Counted from the stretch's first letter, positions 52,624 through 61,273 are shown. The stretch is DNA of 64,000 nt from a bacterium (GCA_029558515.1 JAKQEM010000032.1:1-64000), one strand, 5' to 3'. Translations and numbers: made by a program. Notes: generated by a model not told the origin, from the sequence alone.

Positions 52624-53511
52624 TTAGTATGTCAACTCCCCCCTGCCACCCGCTCCGCCTCTTCCATCGATTGTGCCGCACGTTGCACCGGCATCTGCCT
52701 GCCCAACGGGAAGAATCCCCAGTAGAGTGGCGATGAGACTCCGTTCCACCACTTGAGGCAGATCTCCGGAAAGATCAGCATATCGCTTCAAGGTCAAATC
52801 ACGAAATGCACCCCATTGAGCGGACGTATCGATGGAACGTGTACCCGGAGGAAGATCAAAGCGAATGCCTGTTATGCTTCCTGACGCGTATCTTGTGGGT
52901 ACGCTCCTTGTCCGCTCCATTGCCGGAACATAATATTGCAGACTTGCACTATTTCGTTCGTAGGGCTGAGCCCAGGCACGCAACCATGCGCCTTCATAGT
53001 AGAGATAATAGATTTTCTCCGGGTCGATAAAATCGTCTAATGGTCGGTTTTCATGATACACTCGTGGTGCAGAAAATTGCCGCAATACCTCCGCCCGCGT
53101 CGGCAGCGGACCACATTCGAGCATTTTATGCAATTCAGCCAACTTTTGTCTTCCATCCGACGTCAATAAATCACGTGTATTGGCGGCATTCTTCTCAATC
53201 AAAAGACGAATTTGAAGAGAGGCAAATCCATCAAAGGTATCAATGACAGGCTTGCCGTCAGTCGGCCTCTCCCGCGAAAGATCCCCGGCCGCAGCAGAAA
53301 TCAGCAGCGGAGTGTGTTGCTGCGAGTGCGACAGAAAAGAAGGGTAGAGAGTAACTTTACCATCTCTGCAAACATGCGACGCAGTCGCATGAACCCAATA
53401 CTTCTGCTCCGCCACCTCGTAGGGTGCATAGACCATATCTCCTTCTTGAATGGGAGGGACCTGCCGTTCCGCATTTGGTTCGATACACAAAGGATTTGGT
53501 GCATTTGACAT
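52624..53511 (-). CDS. Hypothetical protein, tandem paralogue A
   Basis: 295 residues, homologous end to end with the gene 27 nt downstream (MSNAPNPLC, GDMVYAPYEVAEQKYWVHATAS, SAAGDLSRERPTDGKPVIDT, RFDLPPGTRSID, RYADLSGDLPQVVERSLIA). The conserved blocks alternate with variable ones, as in surface or structural proteins. No signal peptide or membrane helix is visible, so cytoplasmic. Function unknown. The 20 nt before both ATGs are also alike, so the duplication included the translation signals. Confidence 0.75.
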   Translation of the reverse strand: MSNAPNPLCIEPNAERQVPPIQEGDMVYAPYEVAEQKYWVHATASHVCRDGKVTLYPSFLSHSQQHTPLLISAAAGDLSRERPTDGKPVIDTFDGFASLQIRLLIEKNAANTRDLLTSDGRQKLAELHKMLECGPLPTRAEVLRQFSAPRVYHENRPLDDFIDPEKIYYLYYEGAWLRAWAQPYERNSASLQYYVPAMERTRSVPTRYASGSITGIRFDLPPGTRSIDTSAQWGAFRDLTLKRYADLSGDLPQVVERSLIATLLGILPVGQADAGATCGTIDGRGGAGGRGELTY

Positions 53512-53651
53512 AGGACAGTCACCCTACCCCCGTTTCTCACGATGTCAACTCCCCCTGTCACCCTGTCACCCACTCCCCATAGGAAGAGTGTGTCTTGCCG
53601 AAAGATCCACCCCCGTTTTGCGTCTCAGCAATCATCTTCCCCCCACTGCTG

Positions 53652-53837
53652 ATGTCATACGGCGCACTCCTCTTCACCATCGTCCTCTCCCTGAGCACTC
53701 CCGTTGTTCCATCCGCCGAGGCAAGGAAACCCGTCATCTGCCGGATACAGCAAACCGGCTGCCACTGGGATCATCCGCCGTATCTGAGCAAGCGTGTGAG
53801 CATCCTGCGCTGCAGGAAGGTCCGGGTCTGCCGATAG
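53652..53837 (+). CDS. Small secreted Cys-rich protein
   Basis: 61 residues from ATG 53652 (leader cccactgctg; upstream frame from 53595 is less likely). Signal peptide ALLFTIVLSLSTPVVPSAEA, then a short mature part with four Cys (VICRIQQTGCHWDHPPYLSKRVSILRC...VC), consistent with two disulfides. Family unknown. It is directly before the glycosyltransferase repeat tract. Confidence 0.5.
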   Translation: MSYGALLFTIVLSLSTPVVPSAEARKPVICRIQQTGCHWDHPPYLSKRVSILRCRKVRVCR

Positions 53838-53893
53838 GAAAACATGCCACCAAAGCGTGTCATCTGCTACCATGGTACCGATTTCCAGTGACG

Positions 53894-53928
53894 AATCCCT
53901 AATCCCCAATCCCCAATCCCCAATCCCC
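53894..53928 (+). repeat. Heptanucleotide (aatcccc) tandem repeat at the glycosyltransferase 5' end
   Basis: Five consecutive 7-nt units (first one aatccct, then four aatcccc), immediately before the conserved start of the glycosyltransferase reading frame. A 7-nt unit shifts the frame by one with each copy change. Confidence 0.85.
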
Positions 53929-54707
53929 TCGTCTCCGCCATCGTCCTCAATACCCGTGAAGCCGCGCGCACGGTGCGCTGCGTGCAGGCGCTTCTGATGC
54001 AAACCATCGCGCAGGAGCTGGAAATCATCATCGTCGACAATCACTCGCAGGATGATTCCATCGGCATTCTCCGCAATCGTTTCGGACAGTATCCGCACAT
54101 CCGCATCGTCGAAAATGAACGCAATCGAGGATTCGGCCAGGGCAATGCGGCGGGCATTCGTCATGCGACGGGCACGTACCTGCTGATCATCAACCCTGAT
54201 GTCACGCTGCCACACAACGGCCTGGAACAGATGACGCACGCGATGGAGGCAGACCCGTCCATCGGCTTGCTCGGTCCGCAACTGCGGTTTGAAGACGGCA
54301 CGATCCGCCGCTCCTTCCGATCCTTCCCCCGGCTGTCTGACGTGTTCATCAAGCGGACCATTCTGCGTTTTTTCCTCCGGAAACGGCTGGATCACTATCT
54401 AAGCACATCCATCGACCCCTCGCAGGTGCAGGATGTGGACTGGCTTGCGGGCGGCTGCATCCTGATGCAACGAACATTTTTCAACGAACTGGGCGGTTTC
54501 GACCGAAGATTCTTCCTGTTTTTTGAGGATACGGACCTCTGCAGGCGCATCTGGAACGCAGGAAAGCGCGTCGTTTACTATCCCACGGTACGGGCCGCGG
54601 ACGGCAAACAGCGCCTCAGCGAGGGCGGATGTTTCTCGATCTTCACCAAAAAAACCGTGCGCATCCATCTCTGCAGCGCAGTGCGGTATTTTTGGAAGTG
54701 GAGATAG
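53928..54707 (+). CDS. Family 2 glycosyltransferase, possibly phase variable
   Basis: ~260 residues. GT-A fold: first strand VSAIVLNTREAARTVRCVQALL, IIVDNHSQDDSIG, DXD-type region HATGTYLLIINPDVTLPHN, then a catalytic-site pattern DWLAGGCILMQRTFFNELGGFDRRFFLFFEDTDLCRR, usual in rhamnosyl- and related transferases. It moves a sugar to an envelope glycan. The frame lacks a start codon at its conserved beginning: it is open back to a TGA at 53889-53891, and the first canonical start (GTG 53973) would delete the first strand. ATG 53872, just upstream of the repeats, is one nucleotide out of frame and would be in frame with one more or two fewer repeat units. Confidence 0.85.
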   Translation, partial: LVSAIVLNTREAARTVRCVQALLMQTIAQELEIIIVDNHSQDDSIGILRNRFGQYPHIRIVENERNRGFGQGNAAGIRHATGTYLLIINPDVTLPHNGLEQMTHAMEADPSIGLLGPQLRFEDGTIRRSFRSFPRLSDVFIKRTILRFFLRKRLDHYLSTSIDPSQVQDVDWLAGGCILMQRTFFNELGGFDRRFFLFFEDTDLCRRIWNAGKRVVYYPTVRAADGKQRLSEGGCFSIFTKKTVRIHLCSAVRYFWKWR

Positions 54708-54741
54708 AGTCGCCATGATTCGTTACTCGTTTGTACGCCTG

Positions 54742-54761
54742 CCCTGAGCTTGTCGAATGGG
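54742..54761 (+). repeat. Intergenic repeat cctgagcttgtcgaatgg
   Basis: Resembles the cctgagcttgtcgaa(g)gg palindromic-type motif that recurs between genes in many bacterial genomes. Both sides carry tcgtttgt (54726-54733 and 54765-54772). Stretch 54708-54904 contains no gene. Confidence 0.45.
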
Positions 54762-54904
54762 TTATTCGTTTGTTTGCATACAAAATCAGCACAGAAACAA
54801 AAAACGAAGAACCGACAACAAAGAACGCACCCCTCCCTCTCTTTCTCGTTGACCTCTGCCGGAACCTCCTCTACCCTGCGATCCCGATTTCCGCCTGTTT
54901 TCCC

Positions 54905-55588
54905 ATGGAAGCACTTTCTCTCACCGTCTCCGCCCGCTCCGCCGATGCCTCCGCAGCGCTCCTGCGACGCGAGGGACAGATCCCGGGCATCATCTACGGC
55001 AATACGGACAATACGCTCATCGCCGTGAACGAGGTGGACTTGAAGCGCGCCTACGTGAAGGCGGGCGAGAGCACGCTGGTCGAGATCGCACTGGAAGGAA
55101 AGACATTGCCCGTCCTGTTCCACGCACTGCAATTCGATCCGGTATCGGACCGCATGACGCACGTCGACTTCTTCGCCGTGAACATGAAGGAAGAGGTGGA
55201 AGCGGACGTGCTGATCCGCCTGGAAGGCGAAGCGCCTGCCGTCAAAGATCTGGGTGCCATTCTCGTCACGCCGCTCGATACGGTCACCGTTCGCGCGCTG
55301 CCCGCCCATCTCCCGCATGACCTGGTGGTGCATCTGTCGGGACTCACGGAATTCGACGGCACACTCACCGTCGCAGACATCGTCGTCCCGGAAGGCGTCA
55401 CCATCTTGAATGACCCCACGGACGTGCTCGTGATCGCACAGGAACCGCGCGAGGAGGAAGTGGTGGAAGCACCGGTCGCCGCGGAAGGAACGGAAGGAGC
55501 CCCGGCGGCGGAAGGAGCCCCTGCAGCGGAAGGCGGAACCCCCGCCGCGGAAGGAGCAACGGCGGCAAAAGGAGAAAAGAAGGAATGA
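54905..55588 (+). CDS. rplY: 50S ribosomal protein L25 (CTC family)
   Basis: 227 residues from ATG 54905 (leader gcctgttttccc). N-terminal L25 domain binding 5S rRNA: LLRREGQIPGIIYGN, ..GESTLVEIALEG..., FDPVSDRMTHVDFFAVN; then the C-terminal TL5/CTC beta domain (EAPAVKDLGAILVTPLDTVTVRALPAHLPHDLVVHLSGL, DIVVPEGVTIL). The tail is an Ala/Glu/Gly-Pro repeat (APAAEGAPAAEG) of unknown use, frequent in this family. A longer in-frame start at 54731 lacks conservation. Confidence 0.93.
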   Translation: MEALSLTVSARSADASAALLRREGQIPGIIYGNTDNTLIAVNEVDLKRAYVKAGESTLVEIALEGKTLPVLFHALQFDPVSDRMTHVDFFAVNMKEEVEADVLIRLEGEAPAVKDLGAILVTPLDTVTVRALPAHLPHDLVVHLSGLTEFDGTLTVADIVVPEGVTILNDPTDVLVIAQEPREEEVVEAPVAAEGTEGAPAAEGAPAAEGGTPAAEGATAAKGEKKE

Positions 55589-55601
55589 CGTATTGTTTGT
55601 G

Positions 55602-55697
55602 TTGTTCGTTGTTCGTTATTGATCGTTCGATTCTGCTTTCAGAAACCTCTTTCATCAACCGTAAACGAGCAACGAACAAACGATAAACGAACACGAA
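55602..55697. repeat. Inverted gttcgtt/aacgaac microrepeat between convergent genes
   Basis: Left arm gttgttcgttgttcgttat (around 55605-55625) and right arm acgagcaacgaacaaacg (around 55664-55685) are largely complementary with ~40 nt between. They separate rplY and the convergent rlmI. Could act as a bidirectional terminator-like hairpin or be an empty copy of the inverted microrepeats seen around the four-helix genes. Confidence 0.5.
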
Positions 55698-55705
55698 ATC
55701 CGTTC

Positions 55706-56890
55706 CTACTCCACCCAAAGGAGCATGCTCTTCAGGTAATCCGTCTCCGGATGAAACACGTTCACGGGATGATCCAAAGCGGCACGATGCCGGTGGAGGA
55801 TGCGCGCGGTGCGTCCCGCTTGGCGCGCGGCATGAAAGATAACCATCTGGAAGAGCGCGGCGTCCATCTGGTAGGAGCACGAACACGTGAGGAGCAATCC
55901 CCCTTCCGGCAAAAGCATCTGCATCCCCAGACGATTGAGATCCGTATAGGCGCGCTTGGCCTGATCCAAATCGGTGCTGCGCTTGGCGAAGGCGGGAGGA
56001 TCCAGAATGATGAAGTCGTAGTCGCGGCGCGGAGGATTCCGGAGGAAATCGAAGACGTCCCGTGCATGAATGCCGAGCTTCCCCGACTCAATGCCATTCA
56101 TCGCCGCATGCTCCCTCGCCTGCGCCAGCGCATCCTCATCATAGTCGACCGCATCGGCGTACAGCGCCCCGCCTTTGAGGGCGTTCATCGCAAAGCCACC
56201 GACATAGCTGAAGCAATCCAGGACGGTACGACCGCTCCCGAGCTCCCGCACGAATGAGCGCATCTCACGTTGATCCAGAAAGAGTCCGGTTTTCTGTCCC
56301 CCCTGCAGCGCAATACGATAGGAAAGCCCCCGTTCCACAACGGTCAAATTCGTATCGCCTTCGCCACGCAGCCATCCTTCCCTGTTTGCCAACCCTTCCT
56401 TTTTGCGCGCGGGCCCCGCCGATTTTTCGAAGATGCCCGCAGGATGGAGTGCTTCCATGAGCAGATCCGCGATCCACTCGCGCAGACGATCCATGCCGAG
56501 CGTGGTGAGTTGCACGACGAGCGTATCGCCATAGCGGTCCACGATGAGACCGGGAATGGCATCCCCTTCCGCATTGATCAGACGGAAGGCCGTGGTGTCA
56601 TCGGCACCGAAGAACCGGGAGCGCAGTGCGATGGCTCGTTCGATGGCGTGCCGCAGGAGTCGCAGCGGGTCGCCCTGCTGAAACGCAATCGCCCGGGCGC
56701 AGATGTACGCACCCGTATTGAGCGTGGCGTAGCAGAGAAAACTGCCGTCGTGCGCGCGCACGTCGACGATCGATCCGTTCTCCACGTCGGGAAAAGCGGC
56801 GACGGCATTCTTGAAAATCGCATGATGACGATTTTTGAGGTGAATCTCACGCTCGGGTTTCAGCCGGAGGATGGGATAGGAAGACGCCAT
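55706..56890 (-). CDS. rlmI: 23S rRNA (cytosine-C5)-methyltransferase RlmI-like
   Basis: 394 residues from ATG 56890. N-terminal PUA domain (LRLKPEREIHLKNRHHAIFKNAV...GSIVDVRAHDGSFL), then a Rossmann methyltransferase: FRLINAEGDAIPGLIVDRYGD, QKTGLFLDQREMR, motif I LDCFSYVGGFAMNA, acidic VDYDEDALAQAREHAAMNG and catalytic IILDPPAFAKRS with Cys in LLTCSCSYQM. Matches the RlmI/YccW family that methylates C1962 of 23S rRNA. A long upstream frame to 57145 has no conserved residues and is rejected as start. Confidence 0.94.
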   Translation of the reverse strand: MASSYPILRLKPEREIHLKNRHHAIFKNAVAAFPDVENGSIVDVRAHDGSFLCYATLNTGAYICARAIAFQQGDPLRLLRHAIERAIALRSRFFGADDTTAFRLINAEGDAIPGLIVDRYGDTLVVQLTTLGMDRLREWIADLLMEALHPAGIFEKSAGPARKKEGLANREGWLRGEGDTNLTVVERGLSYRIALQGGQKTGLFLDQREMRSFVRELGSGRTVLDCFSYVGGFAMNALKGGALYADAVDYDEDALAQAREHAAMNGIESGKLGIHARDVFDFLRNPPRRDYDFIILDPPAFAKRSTDLDQAKRAYTDLNRLGMQMLLPEGGLLLTCSCSYQMDAALFQMVIFHAARQAGRTARILHRHRAALDHPVNVFHPETDYLKSMLLWVE

Positions 56891-56939
56891 GGACGCGTGA
56901 CTATAGCGCAGAGCCTGCGGGTTTGCTACGCTTCGCATC

Positions 56940-58340
56940 ATGCCTCCACACACACCCCCGTCCCCCGTCAACGATCTGCCCGCCGCTCCCGCTTTTCTCA
57001 AGCTCATCGGGCCGAGCTTCATTATTTTGGGGCTGGGGCTCGGCAGCGGCGAAGTCATCATGTGGCCGTACCTTTCCAGCAATTTCGGTCTCGGGATCGT
57101 CTGGGGCATGCTCGTCGGCATCACGATGCAGTTTTTCATCAACATGGAAGTGGAGCGTTACGCATTGATTCATGGCGAAAGCGTGTTCGTCGGATTCAAG
57201 AAACTATGGAAGTGGTTGCCGATTTGGTTTCTGCTGACGACGTTCTTCGCGTGGGTATGGCCGGGGATCGGGCTGGCCGGTGCCACGTTGCTCGCACAAG
57301 CACTCGGCATCGAACGGGTGTGGTTACTGGGAGTGGCGTTGTTTGTGGGCATCGGCGCCATCCTGACGCTGGGCTCCGTCGTGTACAAAACCGTCGAACG
57401 CCTGCAGATGATTCTGATCGGCGTCGGCGTTCCGTTCATCATCGGACTCACGGCCTACCTCACCACGCTGCCGGATCTCGGAGCGATGCTCGCGGGCTTG
57501 ATCGGGCGGGGGACGGATTATTCCTTCCTTCCCGAGGGAATCATCATGGGAACGTTTCTGGGGGCCCTCGCCTACGCGGGTGCCGGGGGCAACTTAAACC
57601 TCGCGCAGTCCCTCTACGTACGAGACAAAGGCTACGGCATGGGCGCGTATGCCGATCGCATTACGAGTGTGATGACGGGAGGCGGTGCGGCGCAGAAGAT
57701 CAAACTGACCGGCACGACGTTCCCCGTGACCGCGGAAAACGTCTCGCGCTTCCGCACTTGGTGGAAAGCGGTCAATCTCGAACATGCGCTGGTGTTCTGG
57801 GCATTGGGTCTTTTCACCATGCTCACGCTCACGATGCTCGCGTACGTCACCACGTTCGGATCAGCCGATAATGCCGAGGGAATGCAATTCCTCTTCAATG
57901 AAGCCGCCGCCATCGCCCTGCGAACCCTGCCGATCTTCGGCGTCCTCTTCCTGATCGTCACCGGCATCATGCTCACGGCAACGCAGCTGACCGTGCTGGA
58001 TTCCACCAGCCGCATCATGACGGAGAACGTGCTCCTGCTGTATACGGGCGATCGTTCCTTCAACGTCTCACGCCTTTACTACGTTATCTTGTGGGTGCAA
58101 ATTCTCTTCGGCATTCTCGTCTTCAGCCTGGGCTTCACGCAGCCGCGGCAACTCATCACGCTCGGCGCCATCATCAACGCCTTCACGATGTTCAGCTACA
58201 CGGGCATCTTGCTGTACCTGAATAATCACCTCCTCGCCAAAGAACTCCGCCCGAGCATCTGGCGCAACATCGCTCTCCTCTTCACCTTCCTCTTCTTCGG
58301 GACGTTCTCGGTGCTGACGATTATGGAATACATGATGTAA
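56940..58340 (+). CDS. Nramp-like divalent metal transporter
   Basis: 466 residues with about 11 membrane helices. Helix 1 has GPSFIILGLGLGSGEVIMWPY in place of the Nramp DPGN motif, and helix 6 has YAGAGGNLNLAQSLYVRDKG in place of MPHN. This is the pattern of the Nramp-related branch, in which the metal-binding residues differ. Likely a Mg2+, Mn2+ or similar cation importer, but specificity cannot be inferred. Transcribed alone; starts 49 nt from the divergent rlmI. Confidence 0.85.
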   Translation: MPPHTPPSPVNDLPAAPAFLKLIGPSFIILGLGLGSGEVIMWPYLSSNFGLGIVWGMLVGITMQFFINMEVERYALIHGESVFVGFKKLWKWLPIWFLLTTFFAWVWPGIGLAGATLLAQALGIERVWLLGVALFVGIGAILTLGSVVYKTVERLQMILIGVGVPFIIGLTAYLTTLPDLGAMLAGLIGRGTDYSFLPEGIIMGTFLGALAYAGAGGNLNLAQSLYVRDKGYGMGAYADRITSVMTGGGAAQKIKLTGTTFPVTAENVSRFRTWWKAVNLEHALVFWALGLFTMLTLTMLAYVTTFGSADNAEGMQFLFNEAAAIALRTLPIFGVLFLIVTGIMLTATQLTVLDSTSRIMTENVLLLYTGDRSFNVSRLYYVILWVQILFGILVFSLGFTQPRQLITLGAIINAFTMFSYTGILLYLNNHLLAKELRPSIWRNIALLFTFLFFGTFSVLTIMEYMM

Positions 58341-58359
58341 TCGGGTACCATGTTCCCCC

Positions 58360-58878
58360 ATGGATGACGAAACCCCCCTGTTTCGGGAAAAATTCCGCAT
58401 CACATCGGCGCGTCGGCCGGGATGGGATTATGCCGATGTCGGATACTATTTCGTGACGATCAACACCAAAAATCGACACCCGTGGTTCGGAGAAATACAA
58501 CATCAACGGATGTGTCTCTCTGAAACGGGATCACTGGTATGGCAATGCTGGAATGCCATCCCGCAACACCATCCACACATTGTCTTGGACCGGTTCATCG
58601 TCATGCCGGATCACCTTCATGGCATCATTCGGCTCAATCGTACCGCCACTCTGCAACGGCAACCCAACGACATCATCCCCTGGCAACGTGGGGTCCTGGG
58701 TGCGGTGGTCAACCACTTCAAAGGGGCATGCTCGCGCTTCATCCGCCCGATACATCCCGACTTCGCTTGGCAATCTCGCTTCCACGACATCATCATCCGC
58801 GATAACCATGCCCTCGGAAATATGCGCCGGTACATCGATGAAAACCCCCTGCGCTGGGGAGGTAAAGACGCCCTATAG
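58360..58878 (+). CDS. REP-associated tyrosine transposase (RAYT, IS200-like)
   Basis: 172 residues, ATG after gttccccc. HUH nuclease: residues ~75-90 VMPDHLHGIIRL carry the H-x-H, DVGYYFVTINTKNRHPWFG the N-terminal core and NMRRYIDENPLRW the catalytic Tyr segment. RAYTs cut and move REP-type palindromes. The stop codon lies inside a perfect palindrome and is followed by tandem GC-rich repeats, the expected substrate. It seems intact. Confidence 0.93.
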   Translation: MDDETPLFREKFRITSARRPGWDYADVGYYFVTINTKNRHPWFGEIQHQRMCLSETGSLVWQCWNAIPQHHPHIVLDRFIVMPDHLHGIIRLNRTATLQRQPNDIIPWQRGVLGAVVNHFKGACSRFIRPIHPDFAWQSRFHDIIIRDNHALGNMRRYIDENPLRWGGKDAL

Positions 58879-58931
58879 GGCGTCTCTACTACGGGCGTCT
58901 CTACGGGCGTCTCTACTACGGGCGTCTCTAC
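58867..58931 (+). repeat. REP-like palindrome and tandem repeats next to RAYT
   Basis: gacgccctatagggcgtc (58867-58884, perfect palindrome) followed by four units gggcgtctctac with spacing 15, 12, 15 and 12 nt. The arrangement corresponds to REPtrons in which RAYT flanks its own REP sequences. Ends abutting the next gene's stop. Confidence 0.8.
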
Positions 58932-58934
58932 GAT

Positions 58935-60008
58935 TCACCGCAACGTCTCCACGTCCACCACCCGATCGTATCGTCTTCCATTCCAGAGCAGGGTGGGAAT
59001 CTTGATGGTGCGGATGTCTTCTTCCGCGATGCGGCGCTGCTCCGCGATGCTCTCGGCGATCTCCGGTGAAGCGGCAAGATCGGCAATCCGAGCGATCTGC
59101 TCCGCTGTGTATCCGATCTCACGGAGCATCGCTTGCAATCGGTCCTCCGCCTGCGCACGGTTGAAGATGAGGGAGAATTGTGTTTGAAGATCGATGGCAT
59201 CATCCGTGGGAACCGTGAAGATTTGCTCCAGCAGTTGCCAATCGCCCGGAGGAACGGCGGCGCCATCCGCAAGCGTGACACGCTTGGCTGCCTCGATGTA
59301 CGACGCCATCAACAGGGAGTGCGGAAACTTGTAGCCGCCATTCGGCAGCGGAATCGGATACAGAAGATACGTGACGTTCGCACGGTCCATGAGCGTGGCT
59401 TCAAGCATGTTGTGCGTCAATTTCTTACAGAACTGACAACTTGGATCGACGATTTCCAGCGCGTACGGTTTGGACGGATCCTCCGGGCGGAAGAAAGATG
59501 CCGATGGCGGCAAAAAATCTTGCGCGTTCCAGACGCGCAGACGATCGGGAATGAGCGACACCGCCGTGCCGAAGCGGACGAACGGACCGATCACCCACTC
59601 GCCGACGCGCCCTTCGGCAACGGCCTGTCTGATGCCGAGCGTCTCCTGATCCACTCCGCACGCCTCACCGCCCAGCGTGCACGATTCCACGTTGCGCGGA
59701 TCACACGTGCCGTAGACCCAGTAATTCAGACCGCCGTTTGCGACGTAGACGAGACTCCAGATGCTTAAGCCGACGAAAGCGAATGAAATCCAATCCAACC
59801 AGCGATCCAGAAATTTCGCCAGTCGCGGCATGCGGAAAATCAACTTGGAGAGCAGACGCCCGCGCATCTCATCGCCGAAACTGATGTCGCATGGTTGAAA
59901 AGAAATGCGCTTCCAGGTGCAGTGCCACGCGGCTTTGGCAAGCGGCCGATACGCCGCGGAGAAGATGCTGAGGACGGCGAAGACGATGAAAGCGGCGATG
60001 CAGAACAT
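58935..60008 (-). CDS. DsbA/thioredoxin-fold membrane protein
   Basis: 357 residues. N-terminal membrane segments (~1-20 and ~70-95) and a long domain with CxxC in YALEIVDPSCQFCKKLTHNM (~residues 190-210), and the cis-Pro segment TIKIPTLLWNGRRYD near the end, the two elements of a thioredoxin-type active site. Additional Cys pairs in the ~120-residue loop (GTCDPRNVESCTLGGEACG) may form disulfides. Probably an extracytoplasmic thiol oxidoreductase or disulfide carrier. Not assigned to a named Dsb class. Confidence 0.8.
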   Translation of the reverse strand: MFCIAAFIVFAVLSIFSAAYRPLAKAAWHCTWKRISFQPCDISFGDEMRGRLLSKLIFRMPRLAKFLDRWLDWISFAFVGLSIWSLVYVANGGLNYWVYGTCDPRNVESCTLGGEACGVDQETLGIRQAVAEGRVGEWVIGPFVRFGTAVSLIPDRLRVWNAQDFLPPSASFFRPEDPSKPYALEIVDPSCQFCKKLTHNMLEATLMDRANVTYLLYPIPLPNGGYKFPHSLLMASYIEAAKRVTLADGAAVPPGDWQLLEQIFTVPTDDAIDLQTQFSLIFNRAQAEDRLQAMLREIGYTAEQIARIADLAASPEIAESIAEQRRIAEEDIRTIKIPTLLWNGRRYDRVVDVETLR

Positions 60009-60011
60009 ATG

Positions 60012-60050
60012 AGGGAGTAGGTTGTAGGGTGTAGGGAGTAGGGAGTAGGA
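60012..60050 (+). repeat. gtagggag microrepeat
   Basis: Degenerate units gtagg(g)agtagg. The same family appears in the opposite orientation at 63957-63989, so the pair brackets 60.0-64.0 kb. Sits between the Dsb-like gene and the aminotransferase gene. Confidence 0.6.
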
Positions 60051-60064
60051 CGATGAAGATGCGG

Positions 60065-61273
60065 TCAGATGGCTCGTACTATCGTTTCGAGAGTTGTCAC
60101 AAATCTATCCACATCCGCCATCGTGTTATGCAGACCGATGGAAGCGCGCAGGAGCGGCGGCAGGTGACGGTTGTGCTGCAGCTCGTAGTGGCAGCAGAAG
60201 TGACCGCTGCGACACATGACGTTCTTTTCATCCAAGTAAAGCGCCAAACGGTGCGCGTCGATGCCGTCGACGTACAGGCTGAGAATACTCCCCGGTTTCC
60301 CATTGACGACCGTGACCGCGGGGATCGCCGAGACACGATCGAACAAAGCCTGCGCCAGCGCGTGCTCACTGCCCGCGATGTGCTGCTTTCGCAACCAGGC
60401 GGCAGCTTCCCGCAAGCCGATGATCCCGCTCCAGTTCTGCAGACCCGGCTCCAATCTGGCGTGTTCGTCCGCGCCGGTGAAGAGTCCGAATGAATCGTGC
60501 TCCACCGACTCAACGGTGCCACCTCCCAGAAAGAACGGCTGCAGACTACGGAGAAGTGACCTCCGGATGACGATGAAGCCGACGCTGGGTCCGTACATTT
60601 TATGGCCCGATCCGAACGCCGCATCGAAATCGACACCGCGTAACGCCGCCGGATCGTGTCCGCAACTCTGCGCGGCATCGAGGAGCAGAATCCCTCCGTG
60701 TGCATGGACATCGTCCGCAAGCGTATCTGCATTCGGCAACGTGCGTCCATCGATATTGGATGCGTTATTCACGAGGACAATCGTCTTCTGCAGTTGCGAC
60801 TGCTTGTACTCCAGACTGCCGTCCTCACTGCGCGGCAGCACCAAGCGCTCCTTCCCGTTGCGCTGCGCCCACGTCATGCTGGGAAGAAACACGGAATTAT
60901 GTTCGATGGTAGAGGTGACGATGCGATCGTAGGGGTCGACGGGCAATTGGTGGAGCACCAGATTGATGCCGTAGGTGGTATTGAGCGTGAAGGCGACGGC
61001 GTACTCCTTCTCCGATTTACCGCAGAGCTGAAGAATTTCCGTACGCGCTCCCTGCACGCGTTCATCCACCCACTTGCCCCACTTGTACCGCACGCGACCG
61101 CCGCAGGCATTGTGATGCAACACGTATTCCTGCTCCGCATCAACGACCAAACGGATGCGCGGCGTTTGGCACGCACTGTCCATGTAGCAGACATCCGCAG
61201 GAAGATGGGAGAATACCGGGAGACGATTGCTGCTATCTGCAACCGATGCGGGGCGCTTGCTGAAGAACGTCAT
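60065..61273 (-). CDS. Class V aminotransferase (cysteine desulfurase-like)
   Basis: 402 residues from ATG 61273. PLP enzyme: N-terminal YMDSACQTPRIRLVVDAEQEYV, FTLNTTYGINLVLH, the PLP-pocket STIEHNSVFLPSM, LVNNASNIDGRTLPN, LDAAQSCGHDP with the Asp, and Lys in GSGHKMYGPSVGF. C-terminal CRSGHFCCHYE places a Cys near the active-site loop as in SufS/CsdA. Probably a cysteine desulfurase or selenocysteine lyase; no Fe-S assembly genes are adjacent, so the partner is unknown. Confidence 0.9.
   Translation of the reverse strand: MTFFSKRPASVADSSNRLPVFSHLPADVCYMDSACQTPRIRLVVDAEQEYVLHHNACGGRVRYKWGKWVDERVQGARTEILQLCGKSEKEYAVAFTLNTTYGINLVLHQLPVDPYDRIVTSTIEHNSVFLPSMTWAQRNGKERLVLPRSEDGSLEYKQSQLQKTIVLVNNASNIDGRTLPNADTLADDVHAHGGILLLDAAQSCGHDPAALRGVDFDAAFGSGHKMYGPSVGFIVIRRSLLRSLQPFFLGGGTVESVEHDSFGLFTGADEHARLEPGLQNWSGIIGLREAAAWLRKQHIAGSEHALAQALFDRVSAIPAVTVVNGKPGSILSLYVDGIDAHRLALYLDEKNVMCRSGHFCCHYELQHNRHLPPLLRASIGLHNTMADVDRFVTTLETIVRAI

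Noticed and set aside
53655-54395. Long minus-strand frame opposite the glycosyltransferase
   Set aside because: Its translation has no family features, while the plus strand shows clear GT2 motifs.
58878-58931. Regular repeats resembling a CRISPR array
   Set aside because: Units are 12-15 nt directly adjacent, with no spacers and no cas genes; REP-type repeats fit better.
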